Positions 28,545 to 37,137 of a stretch of DNA of 64,000 nt are shown here, in pieces. The stretch comes from Shinella pollutisoli (GTDB lineage: Bacteria; Pseudomonadota; Alphaproteobacteria; Rhizobiales; Rhizobiaceae). The notes beneath the pieces were generated by a model, which saw only the letters and a program-made list of their open reading frames with translations, made no database searches and was not told where the DNA came from. The stretch is from assembly GCF_024609765.1 (NCBI RefSeq), contig NZ_JANFDG010000002.1, positions 62,001-126,000 of the forward strand, read 5' to 3'. The position numbers were made by a program, and so were the translations under genes. Every line of letters starts with the position of its first letter. Positions within the stretch are counted from its first letter, which is position 1.

Positions 28545-29221
28545 GTGCGGGCCTCCAGGAAGCCGCCGTAGCGGGAGAAGCGCCGTTCGAGCCGCACCTG
28601 CAGGGCGGAGAGGACGGAGCTCAGCGCGAGGTAGATCAGCGCCGCCTCGATATAGAGGATCAGCGGCTCGTAGGTGGTGGCGACGATGCGCTGCGCGGTC
28701 TGGAACAGCTCCGGCACGGTGATGGCGGCGGCGAGCGAGGTGTCCTTGACAAGCGAGATGAAGGTGTTGGAGAGCGGCGGCACGGCGACGCGCGTCGCCT
28801 GCGGCAGGATCGTGCGGCGCATCGCCTGCGACCAGCTCATGCCGATCGAATAGGCCGCCTCCCACTGCCCGCGCGGCACCGACGAGATGACGGCGCGGAT
28901 GATCTCCGACGTATAGGCGCCGACGTTGAGCGTAAAGCCGATGAGCGCCGCCGTAAAGGCGTCGAGCAGGATGCCGGCGCTCGGCAGGCCGTAGAAGATG
29001 ACGAAGAGCTGCACGAGCAGCGGCGTGCCGCGGAACACCCAGACATAGAAGCGCGCCGCGGCGACCACCGGCTTCGGCCCGAACAGGCGGGCGATCGCCG
29101 TCACCAGCCCGAGCACGAGCCCGAAGGTGAAGGAGAGCAGTGTCAGCGGAATGGTGAAGACAAGGGCGGCCCACAGGAGCGTCGGCAGCGAGTCCGTCAT
29201 CAGTTGGAGCCAGGGCGGCAC
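28541..29221 (-). CDS. Polar amino acid ABC transporter permease
   Basis: This 226-residue inner-membrane protein of the HisM/GlnP class has five or so hydrophobic segments. The FGLVLGLVTAIARLFG opening, VWVFRGTPLLVQLFVIFYGLP (read in pieces) and the EAA-type loop AYSIGMSWSQAMRRTILPQATRVAVPPL are typical. It is separated from the binding-protein gene by 107 bases that hold two strong hairpins, and overlaps the ATPase gene by four bases. The channel is probably a homodimer because no second permease gene is present. Confidence 0.92.
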   Translation of the reverse strand: MPPWLQLMTDSLPTLLWAALVFTIPLTLLSFTFGLVLGLVTAIARLFGPKPVVAAARFYVWVFRGTPLLVQLFVIFYGLPSAGILLDAFTAALIGFTLNVGAYTSEIIRAVISSVPRGQWEAAYSIGMSWSQAMRRTILPQATRVAVPPLSNTFISLVKDTSLAAAITVPELFQTAQRIVATTYEPLILYIEAALIYLALSSVLSALQVRLERRFSRYGGFLEART

Positions 29222-29244
29222 GGGCGGGTCCTTCGCAAAGGCAC

Positions 29245-29315
29245 TGGCCGGGGCGGTCCCCGGCCATCGTCGGCGATATTATGGATCAACGGGCGGCGGA
29301 AGCGAAACCGCCGCC
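29245..29315 (-). terminator. Two intercistronic hairpins after the amino-acid-binding protein gene
   Basis: Two stem-loops lie between the binding-protein stop (29329) and the permease start (29221). One is GGCGGCGG/CCGCCGCC at 29292-29315 with an eight-base loop; the other is TGGCCGGGG/CCCCGGCCA at 29245-29266 with a CGGT loop. Neither has a U-run, so they more likely protect the 3' end of the upstream message than terminate it. Confidence 0.5.
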
Positions 29316-29328
29316 GCGGTTGCCCCGG

Positions 29329-30102
29329 TTATTTCGACACGTCCTGGCCGAAATACTTCTCGGCGATCTTCAGGTAGGTGCCGTCGGCCTTGATGTCGGC
29401 GAGCGCCTTGTTGATCGCCTCCAGCAGCTCCGGCTCGCCCTTGCGGATGATGACGCCGGAATGGTCGGCGTCGGCCTGTTCGGCGGCGATCTTCACATTG
29501 GCGTCGGGCTTGTGCTTCTTGAAGTCGAGGAAGGACAGGCTGTCGTTGATCGTCGCGTCGGCGCGGCCGGTCAGCACGAGCTGGATCGACTGGTCGAAGC
29601 CGTCGGTGCCGACGAGCTCGGCGCCGGACTGCTCGGCGAGCTTGCCGAAGTTGCTGGTCAGCGACTGGGCGGACTTCTTGCCCTTGAGGTCCTCGAAGCC
29701 CTTGATGCTGTCGTCGTCGGCGCGCACGATCAGCACGGCCTTGGAGGCGATGTAGGGCTCGGAGAAGTCGTATTTCTTCTTGCGCTCCTCGGTGATGCCG
29801 ACCTGGTTGATCACCGCGTCGTAGCGGTTGGCGTCGAGGCCGGCGATGAGGCCGTCCCACTTGCCTTCCAGGAACTCGGCCTTGACGCCGAGGCGCTCGG
29901 CGATCGCTTCGCCGATCTCGACGTCGAAGCCGACCAGCTTGCCGGTCTCGTCATGGTAGGTGAAGGGCGCGTAGGTGCCCTCGGTGCCGATCTTCAGGGC
30001 GCCCGCAGCCTGGATCGCGGCGAGGTTCTCTCCGGCATGGGCGGGGGCGAGGAGGGCCGCCTGCAGGGCCGCTGCGGCGGCGATGGTCTTCAACCAGTTC
30101 AT
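29329..30102 (-). CDS. Polar amino acid ABC transporter substrate-binding protein
   Basis: The 257-residue periplasmic protein has a signal peptide ending AAPAHAGE-like near residue 22 and an SBP_bac_3 fold. LKIGTEGTYAPFTYHDETGKLVGFDVEIGEAIAERLG (in pieces), DGLIAGLDANRYDAVINQVGITEERKKKYDFS and the closing LLEAINKALADIKADGTY are typical. The family covers cystine, glutamine, His/Lys/Arg and similar ligands; the FSEPYIASKAVLIV stretch fits the cystine-type subgroup but does not settle the ligand. The ATG at 30100-30102 has GGAG seven bases upstream. It is first in its operon, and repeated short sequences lie 40-100 bases upstream. Confidence 0.92.
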   Translation of the reverse strand: MNWLKTIAAAAALQAALLAPAHAGENLAAIQAAGALKIGTEGTYAPFTYHDETGKLVGFDVEIGEAIAERLGVKAEFLEGKWDGLIAGLDANRYDAVINQVGITEERKKKYDFSEPYIASKAVLIVRADDDSIKGFEDLKGKKSAQSLTSNFGKLAEQSGAELVGTDGFDQSIQLVLTGRADATINDSLSFLDFKKHKPDANVKIAAEQADADHSGVIIRKGEPELLEAINKALADIKADGTYLKIAEKYFGQDVSK

Positions 30103-30141
30103 CTTGAAACTCCGTTCCGGTGTTCGATGGGGCGATAGATC

Positions 30142-30201
30142 GCAGAAAACGCCGCAGAACGATGGGCAGAAAACTGCGAATAAAATCGGCAAATGCGAAT
30201 A
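30142..30201. promoter_or_regulatory. Iteron-like direct repeats upstream of amino-acid ABC operon
   Basis: GCAGAAAAC, GCAGAAC and GCAGAAAAC begin at 30142, 30154 and 30166, an exact 12-base period. TGCGAATA then occurs at 30175-30182 and again at 30194-30201. The block lies 40-100 bases upstream of the binding-protein gene on the minus strand and about 140-200 bases upstream of the divergent CofD-like gene. It may bind a regulator. Confidence 0.4.
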
Positions 30202-30339
30202 TTTTTCTCAGCCGACCACAGGTTTCCCGCGCCGCTGCCTTCGTCCGTGAAAGATAGGGCGGCCGGGGCCATTTCCAGAGCGGCGCGCGCGGATTATACG
30301 GGAATCCGGATCGGGACCGCCCGAAGGACAGGGGGAAGG

Positions 30340-31482
30340 ATGGCCGCAAGCCGTTTGCCGCATATCGTGCTCTTTTCGGGCGGGACGGCCTGCCGCGCCC
30401 TCAACATCGCGCTCTGCGCCCTGCCGGTCCGGCTGACGCGGGTCGTGCCGGCCTGGGACAGCGGCGGCAGTTCCAAGGTCATCCGCGACAGCCTCGACGT
30501 GCTCTCCGTCGGCGATATCCGCCAGGCGCTGATGACCATGGCGCACGGCGAGGGCCGGGCGGGCGACGTGGTGAAGGTCTGCAACGTGCGGCTCACCAGC
30601 GGCAGCGAGGCGGACGCGCGGACGGAATTCGCCTTCTACGCCGAGGGGCGGCATCCGCTGCTCGAACGCATGGAGCCCGGCCTGCGCGGCGCGATCCTCA
30701 ACTACCTGCGCATCTTCCGCGCGGCGGTGGGGCCGGATTTCGACTTCCGCAACGGCAGCGTCGGCAATTTCATCCTCACGGGCGCGCATCTCGCCCACAA
30801 CGGCGAGATCAACACGGCGATCTTCGTCTTCCGCAAGCTCTGCGACATCGCCGGCCATGTCTGGCCCTCCTCGGCCATGAGCGGCCTCGACCTTTCCGCC
30901 GCGCTGAACGACGGCCGGACGGTTGCCGGCCAGCACCGGATGACGGCGCTGGAGGACAGGGACGGCGCGGCCGGTATCCGCGAGATCGCGCTCGCCGGCC
31001 CGGACGGCGGGACGGCGCGCGCCAACGAGGCCGTGCTGGAGAGCCTTGAGAGCGCCGACGCGGTCGTCTTCGGCCCGGGCAGCTTCTTCACCAGCGTGCT
31101 GCCGCATCTCCTGGTGGAGGGCATCGTGCCGGCGATCGCCCGCAACCGGCAGGCCCGGCGGGTCTTCGTCGGCAATATCCTGCAATGCCGGGAGACGCGC
31201 GGGCTTGACCTCGCGCGGATGGTGGAGATCGCCGGCGCCCTCTGGCGCGGGAACGGCGGCGGGGAAAGGCGTCCCTTCACCGACATCCTGGCGAACCGCC
31301 AGCTGCTTCCCTTCGAGAAGACCGTGGGCGCCTTCGCCTATCTGTCGACGGGAGCCCTGGAGAAGGCCGCTTCCACGCTGGGCGCGACGGTGACGACCGG
31401 CGAGTTCGAGGATCCCTGGCAGCGCGGCCACCACGACGGCGCGGCAGTCGCGAACGCCCTCATTTCGCTCCTGCCCGGCTGA
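30340..31482 (+). CDS. CofD/YvcK superfamily protein
   Basis: The 380-residue cytoplasmic protein belongs to the 2-phospho-L-lactate transferase (CofD)/YvcK superfamily. The opening HIVLFSGGTACRALNIAL is the nucleotide-binding start. Other typical parts are VVPAWDSGGSSKVIRDSL, SVGDIRQALMTMA, FRNGSVGNFILTGAHLAHNG and ADAVVFGPGSFFTSVLPHLLV. GGGGGAAGG directly precedes the ATG at 30340. CofD itself works in F420 synthesis, but no other F420 gene is in the window, and YvcK-type proteins regulate central metabolism or cell wall. A specific role is therefore not assigned. It overlaps the 3' end of the convergent GGDEF-EAL gene by 23 bases. Confidence 0.78.
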   Translation: MAASRLPHIVLFSGGTACRALNIALCALPVRLTRVVPAWDSGGSSKVIRDSLDVLSVGDIRQALMTMAHGEGRAGDVVKVCNVRLTSGSEADARTEFAFYAEGRHPLLERMEPGLRGAILNYLRIFRAAVGPDFDFRNGSVGNFILTGAHLAHNGEINTAIFVFRKLCDIAGHVWPSSAMSGLDLSAALNDGRTVAGQHRMTALEDRDGAAGIREIALAGPDGGTARANEAVLESLESADAVVFGPGSFFTSVLPHLLVEGIVPAIARNRQARRVFVGNILQCRETRGLDLARMVEIAGALWRGNGGGERRPFTDILANRQLLPFEKTVGAFAYLSTGALEKAASTLGATVTTGEFEDPWQRGHHDGAAVANALISLLPG

Positions 31483-34129
31483 GCCGTTCGCCGTTTGCCG
31501 GCATCCACTCGCGCGCCTTCGCGAAGGTGAGGAAGGCATCGGCGGCCATCGGCCGGGCGAAGGCGTAGCCCTGCAGGGCGTGACAGCCGAGCGCCCGCAG
31601 GAGTTCGGCATGGGCGATCGTCTCGACGCCCTCGGCGACGATCTCGATGCCGCGCACGCGGCCGATGTCGATGATCGAGCCGACGAGGCTCTGCTGCGCG
31701 CGCGATTCGATCAGCGGCAGGATGAGGCGCCGGTCGATCTTCAGCCGCTTCGGCGAGAGCTCGAGCAGGCTGACGATGGAGGCGTGGCCGGTGCCGAAAT
31801 CGTCGATCTCGATGTCGATGCCGAGTGCCTTGATCTCCTCGATCGACCGCTTCAGCGCGTCGTCGGCGCCGTCGAAGGAGATCGATTCCAGGAGCTCGAA
31901 GGTGAGCGTGCCGGGGCGGATGTTCATGCCGCGCAGCTTCTCGACCAGCGTCTCGTCGCGCAGGCGCTGGCAGGAGACGTTGACGGAGACGCGCGGGATG
32001 TCGAGGCCCTGCGCCTTCCAGCGCGTCGCCTGGAACAGCGCCTGGTCGAGGATCGTCTCGTCGATCTTCGCCACGACGTTGAGCGTCTCGGCGACCGGCA
32101 GGAACGTGTCGGGGGCGATGAAGCCGCGCGTCGGGTGCTCCCAGCGCGCGAGCGCCTCGACGCCGACGATCTCCAGCGTCCGGGCGTCGAACTGCGGCTG
32201 GAAGAAGGCGCGGAACTCGCGCCGTTCCAGGCCGCGCAGGATGTCGTCGCTGAGCCGCTTGATCTCGACCGTCTTGAGGCGCAGCTCGTCGTTGAAGGAT
32301 TCGACGCGGTTGCGGCCCCGGCGCTTGGCCTCGTAGAGGGCGATGTCGGCATTGACGAGGAGCTGCTCGGCCGATTCGCCGGGCTCGTTGCGCGTGGCGA
32401 TGCCGACGCTGGCGCCGATGCGGCAGTCGTGGCCCTCGATGGTCATCGGCTCGCTGATCGCCTCGACGAGGCGGGTGGCGAGCGCGGTGAAGTCGGCCGC
32501 CTTCGGATCGCGCCGCGAGAGCAGCACGAATTCGTCGCCGCCGATGCGGGCGATGAAGTCCTCCGCCGGAATATGGTCGCGCAGCACGGTCGCGGCGTGC
32601 TTCAGCACCTCGTCGCCGGCGGCGTGGCCGAGCGTGTCGTTGATGTCCTTGAAGCGGTCGAGGTCGATGTGCAGCAGCGTGAGCGGCCCGCCGCCGCCGG
32701 CGAGCGACAGCTGCTGGTCGAGGAAGCGGCGGTTCGGCAGGCGCGTCAGGGCGTCGTGCAGCGCGTTGTGCTCCATGACGAGATGGGCGTCTTCCAGCGC
32801 CTTGTTCTGCGCCTCGGCGGTGAGCTTCGCCTTCAGCAGCTCTTCCCTGAGGCGGATGTCCTCGGTCACGTCCCAGTTGGCGCCGACGATGCCCATGCCG
32901 CCGCGCGCGGTGCGGCGGGTGATGCCGTGGGCGCGGATGTGCCGCGTCCGGCCGTCGGCCGTGATGACGCGGAACTCGGTGATGTAGGACTTCTCCTTCT
33001 CGATGGCCTCGGCGAAGACGCGCTCGGCCTCCTCGATGTCGTCCGGATGAAGCGCGGCCCGCCAGTCCTCGTAGCTGCAGATCGGCTTGTGCGGCGAGAC
33101 GTTGTAGAGCTCGCGCATGCGGCCGTCCCAGGAGAGCGATCCGGTGTCGGCGTCGTATTCCCAGACGCCGACCTTGGAGGCGTCGAGGGCGAGCTGCAGG
33201 CGCTGGGAGACCGTCTCCAGCCGGTCCTCGCGGTCCTGCAGGGCGAGGATGTGGCGGTGGCGGTCCTTCATCAGGTAGCCGACCCAGATCATCGGCGCGA
33301 CGACGATGAGGACGAGCAGCGTCAGGCCGCCGCGGAAGAGGCCGAGGTCGGCCGAGGGCTGCTGCCATCCGTTGAGCGGCGAGGCGGAGAGCACCCATTC
33401 CTCGTGGCCGAGGTCGACGGTCATGACGACGGGGTTCGTGTCGACCGGCCTTGCGGTCCGGAAGAAGGTCTTCGTGGTGTTCCCGTCGTGCGGGCGGCTG
33501 GTGATGGAGACGGCGATCTTCAGGTCGTCGTCGAAGCCGCTGTTGGCGAGCAGCCTGTCGAGGTCGATCACGGCGGAGGCGATGCCGTGGAAGGTGCGGC
33601 TGCCGTCCTTGCCGGCATAGATCGGATAGCGGGCGATAACGCCGAGGCCGCCCTGCACGAGCTCGACCGGGCCGGTGACGATCAGCCGCCCGAGATCGCG
33701 CACGCGCATGGCGGCGGCACGCTGCGCCTCCTTCTTGCGGTAGTCGAGGCCGATGGAGCGCTCGTTGCCCTTCAGCGGATAGGCGAGCGTCACCACGAAA
33801 TCCGGCGCGATGGCGAGGTTGCGCAGCTGCGTGTCCTCGCGGAAGATGCGGCTGGCGAGATCGGCGAAGCGCTCCGGCGGCATGTCCGGCTCCGTCGAGA
33901 GCGCGGCGACGAGGCCTTGGACGAGCTTGATGTCGCCCTGGATATTGCCCTGCAGGCGCGATTGCAGCAGCGCGAGCTGCTCGGTGGTGAAGGAGCGCAG
34001 GTACTCCTCGTCCAGCCTGCGCTTCTGCATGTCGGTGAAGACGGCCGCGAAGAGGACGGCGACGGCGACGATCAAGGCCGGGACGTAATATCCCAGCCCC
34101 TCGAAGGATGTGCGCTCGCTGCGGTTCAT
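31460..34129 (-). CDS. CHASE-PAS-GGDEF-EAL cyclic-di-GMP protein
   Basis: The 889-residue membrane protein has a membrane segment at about 14-32 and a periplasmic CHASE domain (about 55-215, with LKGNERSIGLDYR). A second membrane segment lies at about 272-292, a PAS domain at about 325-430, a GGDEF domain around ARIGGDEFVLL (about 525) and an EAL domain from VGVEALARWEHP (about 653). The EAL catalytic motifs ELLES, DDFGTG and EGVE are all present. Both the cyclase and the phosphodiesterase half look intact. The RxxD inhibitory site is replaced by PAED, so product inhibition at that site is unlikely. It is transcribed alone and converges on the CofD-like gene. Confidence 0.92.
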   Translation of the reverse strand: MNRSERTSFEGLGYYVPALIVAVAVLFAAVFTDMQKRRLDEEYLRSFTTEQLALLQSRLQGNIQGDIKLVQGLVAALSTEPDMPPERFADLASRIFREDTQLRNLAIAPDFVVTLAYPLKGNERSIGLDYRKKEAQRAAAMRVRDLGRLIVTGPVELVQGGLGVIARYPIYAGKDGSRTFHGIASAVIDLDRLLANSGFDDDLKIAVSITSRPHDGNTTKTFFRTARPVDTNPVVMTVDLGHEEWVLSASPLNGWQQPSADLGLFRGGLTLLVLIVVAPMIWVGYLMKDRHRHILALQDREDRLETVSQRLQLALDASKVGVWEYDADTGSLSWDGRMRELYNVSPHKPICSYEDWRAALHPDDIEEAERVFAEAIEKEKSYITEFRVITADGRTRHIRAHGITRRTARGGMGIVGANWDVTEDIRLREELLKAKLTAEAQNKALEDAHLVMEHNALHDALTRLPNRRFLDQQLSLAGGGGPLTLLHIDLDRFKDINDTLGHAAGDEVLKHAATVLRDHIPAEDFIARIGGDEFVLLSRRDPKAADFTALATRLVEAISEPMTIEGHDCRIGASVGIATRNEPGESAEQLLVNADIALYEAKRRGRNRVESFNDELRLKTVEIKRLSDDILRGLERREFRAFFQPQFDARTLEIVGVEALARWEHPTRGFIAPDTFLPVAETLNVVAKIDETILDQALFQATRWKAQGLDIPRVSVNVSCQRLRDETLVEKLRGMNIRPGTLTFELLESISFDGADDALKRSIEEIKALGIDIEIDDFGTGHASIVSLLELSPKRLKIDRRLILPLIESRAQQSLVGSIIDIGRVRGIEIVAEGVETIAHAELLRALGCHALQGYAFARPMAADAFLTFAKAREWMPANGERLSRAGAK

Positions 34130-34219
34130 CAGGCGTCCCGTTGACCTTTCGCCCCGCAGAGTGGCACGCGCTGCTTAATATTTGCTGACGAAACGCAGGC
34201 GATCCGGCGGATCGGGCGG

Positions 34220-34540
34220 CTAGCGGTCGGCGGTTTCGAGGTCGTAGACGAGAATGCCTCCGATGCCGCCCTCGGCCGCGGCGACGAGCCGCGCGCCGGT
34301 CTCCCGATGGCCCGGATCGTCCAGGTAGGCGTCGCGGGAGAAGCTGTCGGCGAAGTCGACGATGAAGCCGTCGGCATAGCCCTTGTCCATGCCGGTCTCC
34401 GGGCTGACGTTGCCGCCGATATGCACGGCGAGGATGCCGGGCAGGCGGTTCCTGAGGGCGGCGATCTCCTCGAACAGCTCCGCCTTGTAGGCGGCGGAGA
34501 TGACGGGCTTGAAGCGGATGAAGACGCAATGGCGGATCAT
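34220..34540 (-). CDS. Dabb (stress-responsive A/B barrel) domain protein
   Basis: This 106-residue protein is a typical small dimeric alpha/beta-barrel of the Dabb family. It opens with MIRHCVFIRFKP, followed by GILAVHIGGNVSPE and GYADGFIVDFADSFSRDAYLDDPGH. The start at 34538-34540 gives the normal family length. It begins nine bases before the GMC gene stop codon ends, so it is probably the second gene of that operon. Dabb proteins include oligoketide cyclases and proteins of unknown role; none can be chosen here. Confidence 0.85.
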   Translation of the reverse strand: MIRHCVFIRFKPVISAAYKAELFEEIAALRNRLPGILAVHIGGNVSPETGMDKGYADGFIVDFADSFSRDAYLDDPGHRETGARLVAAAEGGIGGILVYDLETADR

Positions 34541-34548
34541 GGCGGCAC

Positions 34549-36204
34549 CTATCGGATGTCGGCGCGGGCACGCGGGCGCGCGTCGTTGCGTTCGTGGAGG
34601 AAGACCTGGGCCGGCAGCGGCGGCAGATCGCGGATGATGTCGGCCCCCTTCTCCCCCACCATGATGGTCGGCGCATTGGTATTGCAAGAGGGAACGCGCG
34701 GCATGACGGAACTGTCGCAGACGCGCAGGCCCTCCAGCCCGCGCACCTTCAGGTCGAGGCCGACGACGGCGTCCGGGCTCGTGCCCATCCTGCAGGTGCC
34801 GACCGGGTGGTGGTCGGTCTTGGCGTTGGCGCAGCCGTAGTCGAAGAGGTCCTCGTCGGTCACGGCCCTCGGGCCGGGCAGGCGCTCGGCCAGCACGTAG
34901 GGTTTCAGCGCCGCCTGCTGCATGATCTCCCGGGCGATCTTCAGCCCCTCGATCGACATCTTCCGGTCGTGCGGGTCCTCCCAGTAGTTGGGGTCGATCA
35001 GCGGCGCGGCGGCGGGATCGGCGGAGGAAAGCCGGACCGTGCCGCGCGAGCGCGGATGGAGATAGGCGGAGTTCAGCGTCACGCCGGCGTTCTTCAGCCG
35101 TTCGACGCCCGCCTCGATGCCGGAGCCGAGGCCGAGATGGAACTGGATGTCGGGCGAGCGGGCGTCCGGATCGGCGTACCAGAAGCCGCCCGTCTCGAAG
35201 AGCGAGGAGGCGACGGGGCCGGAGCGGAACAGCACGTACTGGATGCCGGCCCAGAGCGTGCGGTGCAGCTTCGCCACGCCGTCATAGGTATGGTCGCCCG
35301 TGCATTCGCAGATGACGAAGAGGTCGAGATGGTCCTGCATGTTCGAGCCGACGCCGGGCAGGTCGTGCTTCACCGCGACGCCGACGGACCGGAGGTGATC
35401 GGCCGGGCCGATGCCCGATTGCAGCAGCAGCTTCGGCGAGCCTATGGCGCCGGAGGAGACGAGCACCTCGCGTTCCGCGCGGATCGTCTCCAGGCCCTTG
35501 CCCGTCACCACCTCGACGCCGACGGCGCGGGTTCCCTCCAGCACGATGCGGGCGACGCGGGCGCCGGTGCGGATCGTCAGGTTCCTGCGTCCCTTGACCG
35601 GCGAGAGATAGGCGAGCGAGGCGGAGGAGCGGCGGCGGTTGCGCTGCGTCAACTGATAGAAGCCGACGCCCGCCTGTCGGCGGCCGTTGAAATCGGCGTT
35701 GTAGGGGATGCCGAGCTCCTGGCCGGCGCGGATATAGGCGTCGCAGATCGGCAGGGCCGAGACCGGCATGGAGACGCCGAGCGGCCCGCCATAGGCATGG
35801 TAGTCGTCGGCGAAGCGCTGGTTGTCCTCGGCGCGCTTGAAATAGGGCAGGACCGAGCGGTAGTCCCAGCCCTCGCAGCCCTCCTCACTTGCCCAGAGGT
35901 CGTAGTCGGCGGCATTGCCGCGGGTATAGAGCTGGGCGTTGATCGAGGAGCCGCCGCCGATCACCCTGGCCTGGGTATAGCGCAGCACGCGGCCCTTCAT
36001 GTGCTTCTGCGGCACGGTCTCCCAGCCCCAGCTCGCCACCCCCTTGGTCATCTTGGCGAAGCCCGCCGGCATGTGGAACAGCGGGTTCCAGTCGCCGCCG
36101 CCGGCCTCCAGCAGCAGCACCCGCACCGTCGGGTCCTCGGAGAGGCGATTGGCGAGCACGCAGCCCGCAGGCCCGGCGCCGGTGATGATGTAGTCGTAGG
36201 TCAT
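34549..36204 (-). CDS. GMC family FAD-dependent oxidoreductase (choline/alcohol dehydrogenase-like)
   Basis: The 551-residue flavoprotein begins with the ADP-binding motif YIITGAGPAGCVLANRL and has the GMC signature ARVIGGGSSINAQLYTRGN (about 79-97). Late in the protein are DHHPVGTCRMG, with the catalytic His, and VMPRVPSCNTNAPTIMVGEKGA. It resembles BetA/AlkJ-type alcohol dehydrogenases. The choline dehydrogenase name is often over-applied, and no betaine gene (betB, betI) lies next to it, so the substrate is left open. A RIME-like repeat lies upstream, and the Dabb gene follows after eight bases. Confidence 0.88.
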   Translation of the reverse strand: MTYDYIITGAGPAGCVLANRLSEDPTVRVLLLEAGGGDWNPLFHMPAGFAKMTKGVASWGWETVPQKHMKGRVLRYTQARVIGGGSSINAQLYTRGNAADYDLWASEEGCEGWDYRSVLPYFKRAEDNQRFADDYHAYGGPLGVSMPVSALPICDAYIRAGQELGIPYNADFNGRRQAGVGFYQLTQRNRRRSSASLAYLSPVKGRRNLTIRTGARVARIVLEGTRAVGVEVVTGKGLETIRAEREVLVSSGAIGSPKLLLQSGIGPADHLRSVGVAVKHDLPGVGSNMQDHLDLFVICECTGDHTYDGVAKLHRTLWAGIQYVLFRSGPVASSLFETGGFWYADPDARSPDIQFHLGLGSGIEAGVERLKNAGVTLNSAYLHPRSRGTVRLSSADPAAAPLIDPNYWEDPHDRKMSIEGLKIAREIMQQAALKPYVLAERLPGPRAVTDEDLFDYGCANAKTDHHPVGTCRMGTSPDAVVGLDLKVRGLEGLRVCDSSVMPRVPSCNTNAPTIMVGEKGADIIRDLPPLPAQVFLHERNDARPRARADIR

Positions 36205-36247
36205 GCCCTGGTCCTCAGAATTTCGGTGCCGTCGACGGCTGTGAATT

Positions 36248-36354
36248 GCCCCTCATCCGGCCTGCCGGCCACCGTCTCGCGCGGCGGGGGAAGGATATGC
36301 CGCACCGTCTCGTCGCCCTCTCCCCGCATGCGGGGAGAGGGCGGGGTGAGGGGC
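36248..36354. repeat. RIME-like palindromic repeat, copy 2
   Basis: It opens with CCCCTCATCCGGCCTGCCGG and closes with GCGGGGTGAGGGGC, with CTCTCCCCGCATGCGGGGAGAG inside split as two arms around the GCATGC centre. It lies between the GMC gene start and the end of the SDR gene, both on the minus strand. Confidence 0.8.
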
Positions 36355-36363
36355 GAAGCTTGC

Positions 36364-37137
36364 TCAAAGCCGCCCGATCGACAGGCCGCCGTCGAGATTG
36401 ATCACCGAGCCGGTGGCGAAGGCGAACCTGCCGCTGGCGAGAGCCGCGGCGGCCTTGCCGATGTCGTCCGGCTCGCCCCAGCGCTTCATCGGCACCAGCC
36501 CGTCCGCGATCAGCGCGTCGTATTTCGCCGAAACCCCGGCCGTCATGTCGGAGCGGACGATGCCGGGGCGGAGCTCGAAGACGGAAATCCCGGTCTCCGC
36601 CAGCCTCAGCGCCAGCCCCTGGCTGAAGGCCGAAAGCCCCGCCTTGGTCATGCAGTAGTCGAGCCGCTCCGGCGAGGAGAGCGCGGCCGAGACGGAGGTG
36701 ATGTTGACGATCGCGCGCGGCCCCACCGCCTGCCTGCCGTGCAGCATCGCCCGCACGACGGCCTGGGTGAAGAACACCGTGCCGCGCAGGTTCGTGGCGA
36801 CGATCGTGTCGAAATTCTCCGGCGAGAGATCGAGCAAGTCGCCGCGCACGACGGAGGCGATGCCGGCATTGTTGACGAGGCAGGCGATGGCGCCGAGCCG
36901 GTCCTCGATCTCGGCGACCGTCGCCGCATGGCCGGAAAGGTCGGCCAGATCGCCCTTGACGTAGAGCGCCCGGCCGCCGTCGCCGGCAAGCTCCGCGAGC
37001 ATGGCGTCGGTCGCCGCATCGCCGTCGCCGATGCCGGTGACGGCGATGTCGAAGCCTTCGGCGGCAAGGGCTCTCGCGACGCCGAGGCCGATGCCGCGCC
37101 GGCCGCCGGTGACGATGGCGACGGGCCGCCCGCTCAT
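36364..37137 (-). CDS. Short-chain dehydrogenase/reductase
   Basis: The 257-residue protein has the SDR cofactor motif TGGRRGIGLGVA (about 10-21), NNAGIAS (about 88-94), and the catalytic set Ser in NITSVSAALSS, then YCMTKAGL with the Tyr-x3-Lys pair. VINLDGGLS closes it in the classic way. It starts in the stop codon of the second GMC gene (ATGA) and is the last gene of the sugar ABC operon. It probably oxidises or reduces an intermediate of the imported sugar. Confidence 0.9.
   Translation of the reverse strand: MSGRPVAIVTGGRRGIGLGVARALAAEGFDIAVTGIGDGDAATDAMLAELAGDGGRALYVKGDLADLSGHAATVAEIEDRLGAIACLVNNAGIASVVRGDLLDLSPENFDTIVATNLRGTVFFTQAVVRAMLHGRQAVGPRAIVNITSVSAALSSPERLDYCMTKAGLSAFSQGLALRLAETGISVFELRPGIVRSDMTAGVSAKYDALIADGLVPMKRWGEPDDIGKAAAALASGRFAFATGSVINLDGGLSIGRL

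Noticed and set aside
31580-34144. Very long open frame (854 codons) antisense to the GGDEF-EAL gene
   Set aside because: It mirrors a gene with complete domain motifs, is rich in Asp/Glu/Arg/Val in the way of GC-rich antisense frames, and has no recognisable domain.
34549-36204. Naming the GMC gene betA (choline dehydrogenase)
   Set aside because: No betB, betI or choline transporter lies next to it and many GMC alcohol dehydrogenases share these motifs.
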